From Streptomyces sp. NRRL B-1140 (GTDB lineage: Bacteria > Actinomycetota > Actinomycetes > Streptomycetales > Streptomycetaceae): DNA of 64,000 nt. Of this stretch, positions 1 to 6,963 are shown one piece after another; the stretch's first letter is position 1, and each line of letters opens with the position of its first letter. The stretch is from NCBI RefSeq assembly GCF_001280065.1, contig NZ_LGEA01000105.1, positions 1 to 64,000 of the forward strand. Reading direction: 5' to 3'. Below the pieces are notes generated by a model, which did not search any database, was not told the DNA's origin, and saw only the letters and a list, made by a program, of their open reading frames with translations. The position numbers were made by a program, and so were the translations under genes.

Positions 1-240
1 GTACTGGCGGGGGCGGGGGGGCGTCAACCGGGCGCGGGACGCGCACGCCCGCCGGCGGGGGAAGCGGGTCTCGGGGGGCGGAGGCGACTGCGCGGGGGCC
101 GGCGGCGGGGGCCCCCCGGGGGGGCCACCCGGGGCTCGTTGAAGCAGTGGGCGCGGGGGGGGACCACGACGACGTCCTCCTTCCCCCTAAGCCGGGAGGG
201 GGTGAAAAAAGAGCCCCCGGTGCCCCCCCCGGGGGGGCCC
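1..240. other. Degenerate G/C-run sequence, probable contig-end artefact
   Basis: This stretch is dominated by long G or C homopolymers and has no believable coding signal. A phosphatase reading frame becomes recognisable only near base 241. The upstream part of that gene, which should hold its N-terminal half, is absent or scrambled. It looks like low-quality read or contig-end sequence rather than biology. Inference from composition only. Confidence 0.55.
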
Positions 241-1224
241 CGCCGCTACACCGACCGCAAACTGCCCGACGTGTTCAACCGCGAGACGACCACCCTGGCG
301 GACTACCGGCTGCGCTACGCGCTCTACAAGAGCGACCCGGACCTGCTCGCCGCGCACGCCCGGCACCCGTTCCTCGTCACCTGGGACGACCACGAGACGG
401 AGAACAACTACGCGGGCGACCACGACGAGAGCGGCAGTACCCAGGAGCAGTTCCTGGTGCGGCGCGCCGCCGCCTACCGGGCCTACTGGGAGCACCAGCC
501 GCTGCGTGCCGAGCAGTTGCCGCAGGGCCCCGATGCCCGGTTGTACCGCCGGCTGGCGTGGGGTTCCCTCGCCCAGTTCGACATCCTCGACACCCGCCAG
601 TACCGCTCGGACCAGGCCTACGGCGACCGGCCGCACGCGCCGGGCAGCGAGTCGGACGATCCGGCCCGCACGCTCACGGGTGCCGCCCAGGAACGGTGGC
701 TCCTGGACGGCTGGCGCGACTCCGGCGCGCTGTGGAACGTGATGCCCCAGCAGGTGTGCTTCTCCCAGCGCAAGTTCGACCTGACCGAACCGGCCCGGGT
801 CTCCATGGACGCCTGGGACGGCTACCGGGCCTCCCGCGACCGGGTCATGGCGGGCGCGAAAGCCGCGGGCATCGACAACTGGATGGTCCTCACGGGCGAT
901 GTCCACGTCGGCTACGCCTTCGACATCAAGGACGACTTCGACGACCCGCAGTCCAGGACGCTGGGCACGGAGTTCACGTGCACCTCCGTCGCCAGCGGCG
1001 GGAACGGAACCAGCAAGCCGGACAACTGGGACACGTACATGAAGGCCAACCCCCACATGAAGTACTACGACGGCCGACGCGGCTACGTCCGGGTCGAGCT
1101 GGGCCGTGAGAACGCCCAGGTCGACTTCCGGACCGTCTCGGCCGTCAACACGCCCGGGGGCACCGTCTCGACGACCGCCTCCTTCGCCACGGAGGTGGGT
1201 TCACCCGGCTTGAAGCCCGCGTGA
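139..1224 (+). CDS. Alkaline phosphatase D (PhoD) family, 5' truncated
   Basis: This is the C-terminal part of a PhoD-type secreted phosphatase/phosphodiesterase, a metal-dependent enzyme that releases phosphate outside the cell. Recognisable similarity starts at about base 241 (YTDRKLPDVFNRET) and includes the family signatures LVTWDDHETENNYAGD, FDILDTRQYRSDQ and LTGDVHVGYAF, whose Asp and His residues are metal ligands in the family. Intact PhoD proteins are about 520-560 residues with a Tat signal peptide; only about 330 believable residues are here. The leader and first metal-binding motifs are missing because the upstream sequence is degenerate. The listed start is simply the open frame, not a real initiation site. 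Confidence 0.8.
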   Translation: MKQWARGGTTTTSSFPLSREGVKKEPPVPPPGGPRRYTDRKLPDVFNRETTTLADYRLRYALYKSDPDLLAAHARHPFLVTWDDHETENNYAGDHDESGSTQEQFLVRRAAAYRAYWEHQPLRAEQLPQGPDARLYRRLAWGSLAQFDILDTRQYRSDQAYGDRPHAPGSESDDPARTLTGAAQERWLLDGWRDSGALWNVMPQQVCFSQRKFDLTEPARVSMDAWDGYRASRDRVMAGAKAAGIDNWMVLTGDVHVGYAFDIKDDFDDPQSRTLGTEFTCTSVASGGNGTSKPDNWDTYMKANPHMKYYDGRRGYVRVELGRENAQVDFRTVSAVNTPGGTVSTTASFATEVGSPGLKPA

Positions 1225-1372
1225 CACGCCGGGTGTCCGCAGTACTGCACATGGCGCCCCTCAGCACGCCACAGCACGAGACGGAGCACCCCCGGGACAT
1301 CACTCCGGGCCGCTCCGGCAAGGCACATGCCCACGCCGGCAGGTTCACCGCGATCGAAGGAGACACATCGAC

Positions 1373-2740
1373 ATGGCCCACAGACATGCCGTGCCCGGCC
1401 GCCGGGCGGCCCTGACCGCACTCGGCGCGCTCCTCGCCACCGGGTTCCCCTCCGCCGTGGCGGCCGATCCGGCACCCCCCGCGGGTCCGTTGCCCTCGAC
1501 CGCCCAGACCCTCGGCGCCGACCGGCCGTCGGCGGCGCTGCTGCGGGCCCTAGAGCGGGACCTCGCACTGACCCGGGCTCAGGCCGCCCGGCGGCTGATC
1601 AACGAGGCGGAGGCCGGTACCCGGGCAGGACTGCTGCGCAACGCGCTGGGGAACCGTTTCGCGGGGGCCTGGCTGCGCGGCGCGACCTCACAGGAGCTCG
1701 TGGTGGCGACCACCAAGGCCGCGGACGTGCCCGCCATCAAGGCGCAGGGCGCCACAGCGGCCGTCGTGAAGAAGCCGCTGCGCGACCTGGTGGCCGCGAA
1801 GCGGAAGCTGGACGGGGCGGCGGCCCGCGTCGGCACCCGCGACACGCCCCTGTGGTACGTCGACGTCCCCACGAACCGGGTCACCGTGGAGGCTCGGACC
1901 AAGGCCGCGGCCGCCGCGTTCATCAAGGCGGCGGGCCTCGAGGCCGAGGGCGTAGCCGTCAAGGTGACGGCGATCCGGCCACGCCTCCTGGCGGACATCA
2001 CCGGCGGCGACGCCTACTACATCAACGACGCCGCCCGGTGTTCGGTCGGCTTCTCCGTCACGAAGGGCACGCAGCAGGGTTTCGCCTCGGCGGGCCACTG
2101 CGGCATGAAGGGCGACACGACGACCGGCTTCGACAGGACGGCGCAGGGCACCTTCCAGGCCTCCACCTTCCCCGGCAAGGACATGTCGTGGGTCGCCGTC
2201 AACGACCGGTGGAGCACGACCGCGAACGTCAGGGCCGAGGGCGACCAGAAGGTGCAGATCACCGGGTCGGTCCAGGCGCTCGTCGGGGCCGCCGTCTGCC
2301 GCTCCGGTTCCACCACCGGGTGGCACTGCGGCAGCATCCAGCAGCACGACACCAGCGTCAGCTACGCCCAGGGCAGGGTGGACGGGCTGACCCGGACGAC
2401 GGTGTGCGCCGAGCCGGGCGACTCCGGCGGGCCCTTCGTCGCGGGCGTCCAGGCACAGGGTGTGACCTCCGGCGGTACGGGTGACTGCAGCAGCGGGGGA
2501 ACCACGTTCTACCAGCCGATCAATGCGCTGCTCAGCGACTTCGGCCTCACCCTGAAGACCGCCGCCGTCCCGTCGGCGCCTCCGCAGGGCAACGTCACGC
2601 AGGCGTGGGCCGCGGGGCGTGTCTACGAAGCCGGGGCCACCGTGCTGCACGCCGGGGTGCGCTACCGGTGCCTGCAGACCCACCAGGCGCAGGGGGCCTG
2701 GGCGCCCACCCGTACACCGGCCCTGTGGCTGCGGGTGTGA
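1373..2740 (+). CDS. Secreted S1 serine protease (streptogrisin-like) with C-terminal carbohydrate-binding domain
   Basis: Prepro-protease of the alpha-lytic/streptogrisin type, 455 residues. There is a signal peptide with twin Arg (RR at residues 10-11, then a hydrophobic stretch to about 35), a pro-region to about residue 205 that should act as folding chaperone, and a catalytic domain to about 385. The triad is visible: His242 in SAGHCG, Asp270 in GKDMSW, Ser351 in PGDSGGP. A proline-rich linker leads to a C-terminal CBM5/12-like module (about 400-455, with AWAAGRVYEAGATVLHAG and a final WLRV), as in streptogrisin C, which suggests anchoring to chitin or similar polymers. Start is an ATG 10 nt after GAAGGAG. 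It stands alone, with a beta-lactamase-fold gene convergent downstream. Confidence 0.92.
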   Translation: MAHRHAVPGRRAALTALGALLATGFPSAVAADPAPPAGPLPSTAQTLGADRPSAALLRALERDLALTRAQAARRLINEAEAGTRAGLLRNALGNRFAGAWLRGATSQELVVATTKAADVPAIKAQGATAAVVKKPLRDLVAAKRKLDGAAARVGTRDTPLWYVDVPTNRVTVEARTKAAAAAFIKAAGLEAEGVAVKVTAIRPRLLADITGGDAYYINDAARCSVGFSVTKGTQQGFASAGHCGMKGDTTTGFDRTAQGTFQASTFPGKDMSWVAVNDRWSTTANVRAEGDQKVQITGSVQALVGAAVCRSGSTTGWHCGSIQQHDTSVSYAQGRVDGLTRTTVCAEPGDSGGPFVAGVQAQGVTSGGTGDCSSGGTTFYQPINALLSDFGLTLKTAAVPSAPPQGNVTQAWAAGRVYEAGATVLHAGVRYRCLQTHQAQGAWAPTRTPALWLRV

Positions 2741-2801
2741 CGAGACGTCAGGACTGTCCGGCGCCGGCGTGGAACGTACCGCCCGCGCCGGGTGGGGCCC
2801 G

Positions 2802-3899
2802 CTACTCCTGTGCCAGCAGCGCGTACGCGGTGGCCAGGAACGGGTCGTGGGCGCGGAACCGGCGGGTGCACACCGCGGCCAGAGCCGTGCCGGTGTCGGC
2901 GCGAAATCCCAGGAACGCCTGGTGGCCGAGGGTCGCGCCGCTGTGGAAGTACATCGGTCCGCCCCCTGTCGGGTGACGGAACCAGGCGATGGTGTGGACA
3001 TGCCGGTGCCCGATGCCCCTGCGCAGCACGGGGCGGCGCACTGCCCGCAGAGCGGGGGCGAGGTGCGGTGACACGCCTGCCGGGTCCAGATGGGCCTCGA
3101 GGAAGGTGAGCAGGTCGCTCGGCGTGGCCCGTACGGCACCCGCTGCCTGGAAGCCGCCCGCGTCGAAGGCCGGCACGGGTGACACGCCGTTCCTTGCGTG
3201 CCCGGGGGCGTCGGGACCGGAGCCGTCCGCGCGCAGGGTCGTGCCGTCCAGACCGAGAGGGCGCAGGATCCGCCGGGTGAGCAGGTCCTCCCAGGGGGTG
3301 GAGGTCGCGGCGGCGAGTGCGTGTCCGAGTACGGCGACGCCGAAGTTGGAGTAGCGCCACCGGGTGCCGGGGCGGTGGCGCGGCCGGTGGCGCAGGAAGG
3401 CGTCGACGACCCGGTCCGGTGGGAAGCGGGCGTACGGGTTGCTGGTCCAGGCGGGCAGGCCCCGCAGGAAGAACCCGGCCGGCAGGGCGGGCAGTCCGGA
3501 GGTGTGCGTGATCAGGTGGGCGAGCGTCACCGGGTGCGCACCGGCCGGCCGCTCCCCGTCCAGGAGGGCGGCGGCCGGTTCGCCACCGGTCAGCTCGCCG
3601 CTGTCGATCAGCCGGGCCAGCAGCAGCCCGGTGAAGGTCTTCGTCGCCGAGCCGATCTCGTAGCGCAGGTTCTCGCTGTCGAGCGGCGGGGCCGGGGCGG
3701 TGCCGCCGCTCACGACGCTGCGGCGCCCGTGCCGGGAGAGGGCGAACACCACTTGCGGGGCGTCGGACGCGGTGACGGCGCCGGCGAGCCGCTCGAGGAC
3801 CGGGCCGTCATCGGGGGGAGATTCCGACGGAGACACGCGCGGGGCGGGCCCCGCGGTCATGAGCGCGGCCCGCACGTGCCGGGGCTCCGCCGACGGCAT
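2802..3899 (-). CDS. Serine hydrolase of the beta-lactamase / D-Ala-D-Ala carboxypeptidase (class C-like) fold
   Basis: A 365-residue penicillin-binding-protein-like hydrolase. The active-site elements are present: SATK with nucleophile Ser84, the tyrosine motif YSN at 183-185, and HSG near residue 317 in place of KTG, as in class C-like esterases and peptidases. No clear signal peptide is visible, so it may act in the cytoplasm or the start may be wrong; an internal ATG (MTAGPAP) 13 residues in is an alternative. Substrate cannot be told from sequence: D-amino peptides, beta-lactams or esters are all possible. It lies downstream of the 4-7 kb operon but is separated from it by a strong terminator. 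Confidence 0.85.
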   Translation of the reverse strand: MPSAEPRHVRAALMTAGPAPRVSPSESPPDDGPVLERLAGAVTASDAPQVVFALSRHGRRSVVSGGTAPAPPLDSENLRYEIGSATKTFTGLLLARLIDSGELTGGEPAAALLDGERPAGAHPVTLAHLITHTSGLPALPAGFFLRGLPAWTSNPYARFPPDRVVDAFLRHRPRHRPGTRWRYSNFGVAVLGHALAAATSTPWEDLLTRRILRPLGLDGTTLRADGSGPDAPGHARNGVSPVPAFDAGGFQAAGAVRATPSDLLTFLEAHLDPAGVSPHLAPALRAVRRPVLRRGIGHRHVHTIAWFRHPTGGGPMYFHSGATLGHQAFLGFRADTGTALAAVCTRRFRAHDPFLATAYALLAQE

Positions 3900-3914
3900 G
3901 TCACAAGGGGCGGC

Positions 3915-3947
3915 GGCCCGGTCCGCGGGCGTGCCGCGGACCGGGCC
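3915..3947 (-). terminator. Strong hairpin, terminator of the 4-7 kb operon
   Basis: Perfect 14-bp inverted repeat (arms GGCCCGGTCCGCGG and its complement) with a 5-nt loop, 90 bases past the stop of the last gene of the leftward operon and just before the next leftward gene. No T-run follows, which is normal for Streptomyces terminators. Confidence 0.65.
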
Positions 3948-4038
3948 ATCGGTGGCCGGCGCGTGGCGTACGGCCGGCGACTCCTCCGCCGCGGACTCGG
4001 TGTCGTCGAGCGGTCCACCCGGCCATGCCGACGGGACG

Positions 4039-4953
4039 TCACGCCTGCGCCAGCAGGGACATGGACCGGGAAGTGGCCAGCACGGAGGCGTAGGCGGCGA
4101 CCAGGGTGGGATGGTAGACGATGTCGAACACCTCGTCCGGCGGGCCCTCGGGCATCGTGCGCAGGGCGGGCATGGCGCCGTCGGGCTGCTGAGCCCTGGC
4201 GAAGCCTTCCCACGCCCGCTCGTCCAGGGTCGGACGGGGCAGGCAGGCGTCGACCACCAGCAGTTCGCCGAGCAGGTCCCAGCGTTCCAGGTCCAGCCAG
4301 TCGTCGATCCAGACCGGCAGCCAGGTCGCGAGGTAGTCGGCGGTGGCGGGCGGCAGGCCGTCCGGCCTCTCCCCCCAGTCGGTCAGGTGGAACACGTTGT
4401 GTGTGACGTCGTAGGCGATGTGCCCCTCCACCGTCCAGGGTTCGGGGGCGCGGGCCAGCCAGGTCGTGTCCCTCACCTCGGACTCAGGCGGCCGGGGCCG
4501 CAGGCCGAACCGGCGCTGGAACGCCGACAGGCCCAGCCGCCGGGTGGGGGTCGCCTCGAAAGCCGCCCAGCTGTCGATCCGGTGGTTCAGGGCGGCTGCC
4601 CGCTCCACCTCCGGCTGGCTGTAGCCGAGTTCCTTGAAGGGCAGGTACACCTCGAAGGGGATGGGGGAGATGGGCTCCGTGAGCTGACCGCGCACCAGCA
4701 TGCGGCCGCCGTCCAGTGTCTCGCGCCAGGCGTGGTCGATGAGTTGCCTGGCCAGCTGCGCCTGGCGCGACCCGGCGACGCCCTCACGGAACAGCACCTT
4801 GCAGATCATGGCCAGTTCGCCGATGGGTTTGAAGCGCTCCAGGAAGCCGATCTCGGGGTCGACGTCGGGTTCCAGCTCGAAGCCGTCACGGTGGGCCCAC
4901 AGCCATTCCAGGGCGCCCACTCCGACGTTGTGGATCAAGCGGGTGTCGGTCAT
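4039..4953 (-). CDS. Unknown protein, paralogue of its upstream neighbour (THxVFHLTDWG family)
   Basis: A 304-residue protein without signal peptide or membrane segment, predicted mostly helical by composition. It aligns along its whole length with the product of the next gene upstream. Shared blocks: HRxxF near the N-terminus, KPxGELA, AWxET, ExTxxRRLG, TWLAxxPEPWTxE, then THNVFHLTDWG (about residues 178-188), ADYLAxWLP, and YHPTL close to the C-terminus. The invariant His, Asp and Trp residues suggest a metal or substrate site, but I recognise no characterised enzyme family; a relation to DUF6895-type actinobacterial proteins is only a weak impression. Its ATG overlaps the stop of the upstream gene (ATGA). 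Last gene of the operon led by the 62-residue peptide gene. Confidence 0.8.
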   Translation of the reverse strand: MTDTRLIHNVGVGALEWLWAHRDGFELEPDVDPEIGFLERFKPIGELAMICKVLFREGVAGSRQAQLARQLIDHAWRETLDGGRMLVRGQLTEPISPIPFEVYLPFKELGYSQPEVERAAALNHRIDSWAAFEATPTRRLGLSAFQRRFGLRPRPPESEVRDTTWLARAPEPWTVEGHIAYDVTHNVFHLTDWGERPDGLPPATADYLATWLPVWIDDWLDLERWDLLGELLVVDACLPRPTLDERAWEGFARAQQPDGAMPALRTMPEGPPDEVFDIVYHPTLVAAYASVLATSRSMSLLAQA

Positions 4954-5912
4954 CCCAGCACTCCTTGTCCGCCGGGCGGGTGGGGTGGGGCCGCCCCGGC
5001 TCCGTCGCCGAGCCGCCCCAGGGTCAGGGTCGCCGCGAAGGCCGCCATGAGGGTGGGGTGGTAGTGGGAGAGGAAGTCCGGGCTGCCGTCGTGGTCCGCA
5101 CCGCCTCCCTGCTCCGGGACCGCGCCAAGGGGGTGTTGCACCGCCGCGACGCGCTCCCAGGCGTCGTCGAGGACGGCGGGTTCGGGCAGCAGGGGCAGGC
5201 TCGCCGCCACGGCCAGCAGCTCGCAGCCGAGGTCCCACATCCCGGCGTCCAGGCAGGTGTCGAGCCAGGGGGGCAGCCAGTCGGCCAGGTAGTCGGCGAG
5301 GTCGGTTGGGAGGTACCCGGGTCCGGCACGTCCCCAGTCGGTGAGGTGGAAGACCACGTGGGTGAGGGAGTAGCCGGAGGACTGCTCGAAGGTCCAGGGC
5401 TCGGGCAGCCCGGCCAGCCAGGTGCGCCGCAGCGCCTGCGGCATCGCGTCGGACTGCCGGATGCCGCTGCGGCTCTCGGCGTTCAGGACGCCGAGCCGCC
5501 GGGTGGGTTCCTGCTCGGTGAGCTGCCAGCTGCGGGTGCGGGCCACCGTGGCGGCGGCCTCCTCGTAGCCTGCGTGCCGCAGGCCCGCCGCGGCCATGGC
5601 GGCGTACACCTCCAGGGGGTAGGTGGCGAAGGGCTCCAGCCGATGCAGGCGCAGGAAGAGCTCGCCCCGGCCGGTCTCCTGCCATGCGAACGCCATCAGG
5701 CCGGCCGCGCGTGCGTGGAGCGGATCCGGCGGCGCGGTGTGCCGGCACACGGTCGCGCACACCTGCGCCAGTTCCCCGAGGGGCTTCCAGCTGCGGTTGA
5801 CCTGTCCGTCGGCGGCCAGTGCGTCCTCGCCCAGCGCGAACCGCTCGCGGTGCGCCGACACCCATGCCAGCGCGCCCTCGGCCACCTGCCGTGCCCCCCG
5901 CGCGTCCCTCAC
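4950..5912 (-). CDS. Unknown protein, paralogue of its downstream neighbour (THxVFHLTDWG family)
   Basis: A 320-residue soluble protein. Start is GTG, chosen because it overlaps the stop of the upstream gene as GTGA; the frame stays open further upstream but only as a shadow. Conserved blocks with the paralogue include HRERF, WKPLGELAQVC, FAWQET, EPTRRLG, TWLAGLPEPWTFEQ, THVVFHLTDWG (about residues 184-194), LADWLPPWLD and HYHPTLMAAF. The two copies are diverged but keep the same order, pointing to an old tandem duplication with both copies retained, perhaps as a heteromer. Function unknown. Position between the peptide operon genes suggests a role in processing or modifying the small peptide; that is inference. 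Confidence 0.8.
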   Translation of the reverse strand: MRDARGARQVAEGALAWVSAHRERFALGEDALAADGQVNRSWKPLGELAQVCATVCRHTAPPDPLHARAAGLMAFAWQETGRGELFLRLHRLEPFATYPLEVYAAMAAAGLRHAGYEEAAATVARTRSWQLTEQEPTRRLGVLNAESRSGIRQSDAMPQALRRTWLAGLPEPWTFEQSSGYSLTHVVFHLTDWGRAGPGYLPTDLADYLADWLPPWLDTCLDAGMWDLGCELLAVAASLPLLPEPAVLDDAWERVAAVQHPLGAVPEQGGGADHDGSPDFLSHYHPTLMAAFAATLTLGRLGDGAGAAPPHPPGGQGVLG

Positions 5913-6604
5913 ACGAACGCTCCCGTCCGCGTCAGCCGTGCCGCGCTCACCTGCAGAGACACGAGCGGGTCCTGACCGCCCATCAGCTCCACGAAGTCCA
6001 GGCCGTTGTCGAGTCCCAGCGTCTGCGGTACGCCGTCCAGCAGGGTGAGCCAGCGTGCGGCGCCGGCCGCCTGCCGCCAGTCCCTGCGGCGTACCGCGCG
6101 CACGAAGCCCCGGGCGACGTCGACCGGACGCCTCCGTGCCGCGCGGATCACCGCGCAGTCCTCCCCCGGTAGGGCGAGGGGGGCCAGCACCGCGAGCTGG
6201 TGTGTCAGGTGTTGCCAGGTCGCGCCCTCGAGCCAGGCGGCGTCGGGCTCCTCGTGCGAGGCGTCGGCGTGGCCCGGGTCGAGGCGCCGCAGCGTGTGCC
6301 GCATGGCCCAGTGGCTCCACCGGACGGTGGGCGCGGCGTCGGGTCCGGGCGGGTAGGCCTCCACGGCCTTGCGGAATACGGCGAGTTCGTCGGGCAGGGG
6401 CGGGGTGTGCAGGAGGGTGCTCGGCAGCAACGCGTCGGATCCCAGCACACGGACGGCCGCGAGGGCGAGGTCCTGCGCTTCCGCGTGCGACCGCTCGGGG
6501 GCGGCCGCACGCGTGTGGTCTCCGCTCCGAAGAGCGGAGACCACACCGGAAGCCAGGTCCTGCACCGCGCCCTGCAAGAGGGACGAAGTGCCTGACTGCT
6601 CCAT
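5909..6604 (-). CDS. Unknown 231-residue protein of the peptide operon
   Basis: Soluble, Ala/Leu/Arg-rich, probably helical protein of 231 residues starting at ATG with CAGGAG 8 nt upstream. Notable stretches are RWSHWAMRHTLRRLDP and WLEGATWQHLTHQLAVLAPL in the middle and LDFVELMGGQDPLVSLQVSAARL at the end. No catalytic signature, P-loop or HTH is visible and I do not recognise the family. It begins 20 bases after the stop of the small peptide gene and its stop overlaps the GTG of the next gene. A 15-bp UUCG hairpin lies in its codons 20-31. Confidence 0.72.
   Translation of the reverse strand: MEQSGTSSLLQGAVQDLASGVVSALRSGDHTRAAAPERSHAEAQDLALAAVRVLGSDALLPSTLLHTPPLPDELAVFRKAVEAYPPGPDAAPTVRWSHWAMRHTLRRLDPGHADASHEEPDAAWLEGATWQHLTHQLAVLAPLALPGEDCAVIRAARRRPVDVARGFVRAVRRRDWRQAAGAARWLTLLDGVPQTLGLDNGLDFVELMGGQDPLVSLQVSAARLTRTGAFV
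6513..6546 (-). other. Perfect 15-bp hairpin with UUCG tetraloop inside coding sequence
   Basis: Arms GTGTGGTCTCCGCTC and GAGCGGAGACCACAC pair without mismatch. Read on the coding (minus) strand the loop is TTCG closed by C-G, that is the unusually stable cUUCGg tetraloop. It starts 79 nt after the stop of the small peptide gene. It could block 3' exonucleases, attenuate transcription or slow ribosomes, and so set a high ratio of peptide to downstream proteins. The structure is seen; the role is inference. Confidence 0.7.
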
Positions 6605-6624
6605 CGTCTACTCCTGACGGTCCA

Positions 6625-6813
6625 CTAGCCCTTCTTGGGGCGCGGGGTGGGCGGCGACAGAAGCAGGCCGAAACCACCCTTGAACAGCGCAAGTGCGGCG
6701 CACTCGCGGCTGTCGCGGTAGATGCCGTCGGTTTCTGCCGGGTCGAGCGCGGCTTCGATGTCGACGCTCCGGATGCCCGTCAGGTCCTTGGTGACCTTCT
6801 CCGTGGCAGTCAT
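6625..6813 (-). CDS. 62-residue peptide, candidate RiPP precursor
   Basis: First gene of a four-gene leftward operon. The start is well supported: AAAGGAG 8 nt upstream of ATG. The product has a charged, acidic N-terminal half (MTATEKVTKDLTGIRSVDIE, then an ALDPAETDGIYRDS stretch) and a different C-terminal part: one Cys in RECAALALFKGGFG, then LLLSPPTPRPKKG. Small size, acidic leader-like half, Gly/Leu-rich tail and coupling to unknown genes fit a ribosomally made, modified peptide. No lanthionine, YcaO, radical SAM, lasso or other known modifying enzyme is adjacent, so the class is open. Alternatives: a small regulatory or scaffold protein. The gene is real with fair confidence; its role is inference. 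Confidence 0.7.
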   Translation of the reverse strand: MTATEKVTKDLTGIRSVDIEAALDPAETDGIYRDSRECAALALFKGGFGLLLSPPTPRPKKG

Positions 6814-6963
6814 TGCACCATCTCCTTTGATGAAGTGGATGCTTTCCTCTCTAGTGCACCTGATGGGGACAAATCATGCCAACTGACGCAGAAGTTAATT
6901 TGTGTCACTTCTTCAACATCTCGCGCATGAGTTACCTGCCTTGTGGAAGTTGCCGCGGAGCCA
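6814..6963 (-). promoter_or_regulatory. AT-rich promoter region of the peptide operon
   Basis: 150 bp separating the leftward peptide gene from the leftward decarboxylase, clearly richer in A+T than its surroundings between 6826 and 6950. It contains an inverted repeat AGAAGT (6890-6895) / ACTTCT (6907-6912) with an 11-nt AT-rich spacer and the sequence CATGAT (minus strand) as a possible -10. No confident -35 at standard spacing. Probable promoter with an operator. Confidence 0.5.
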
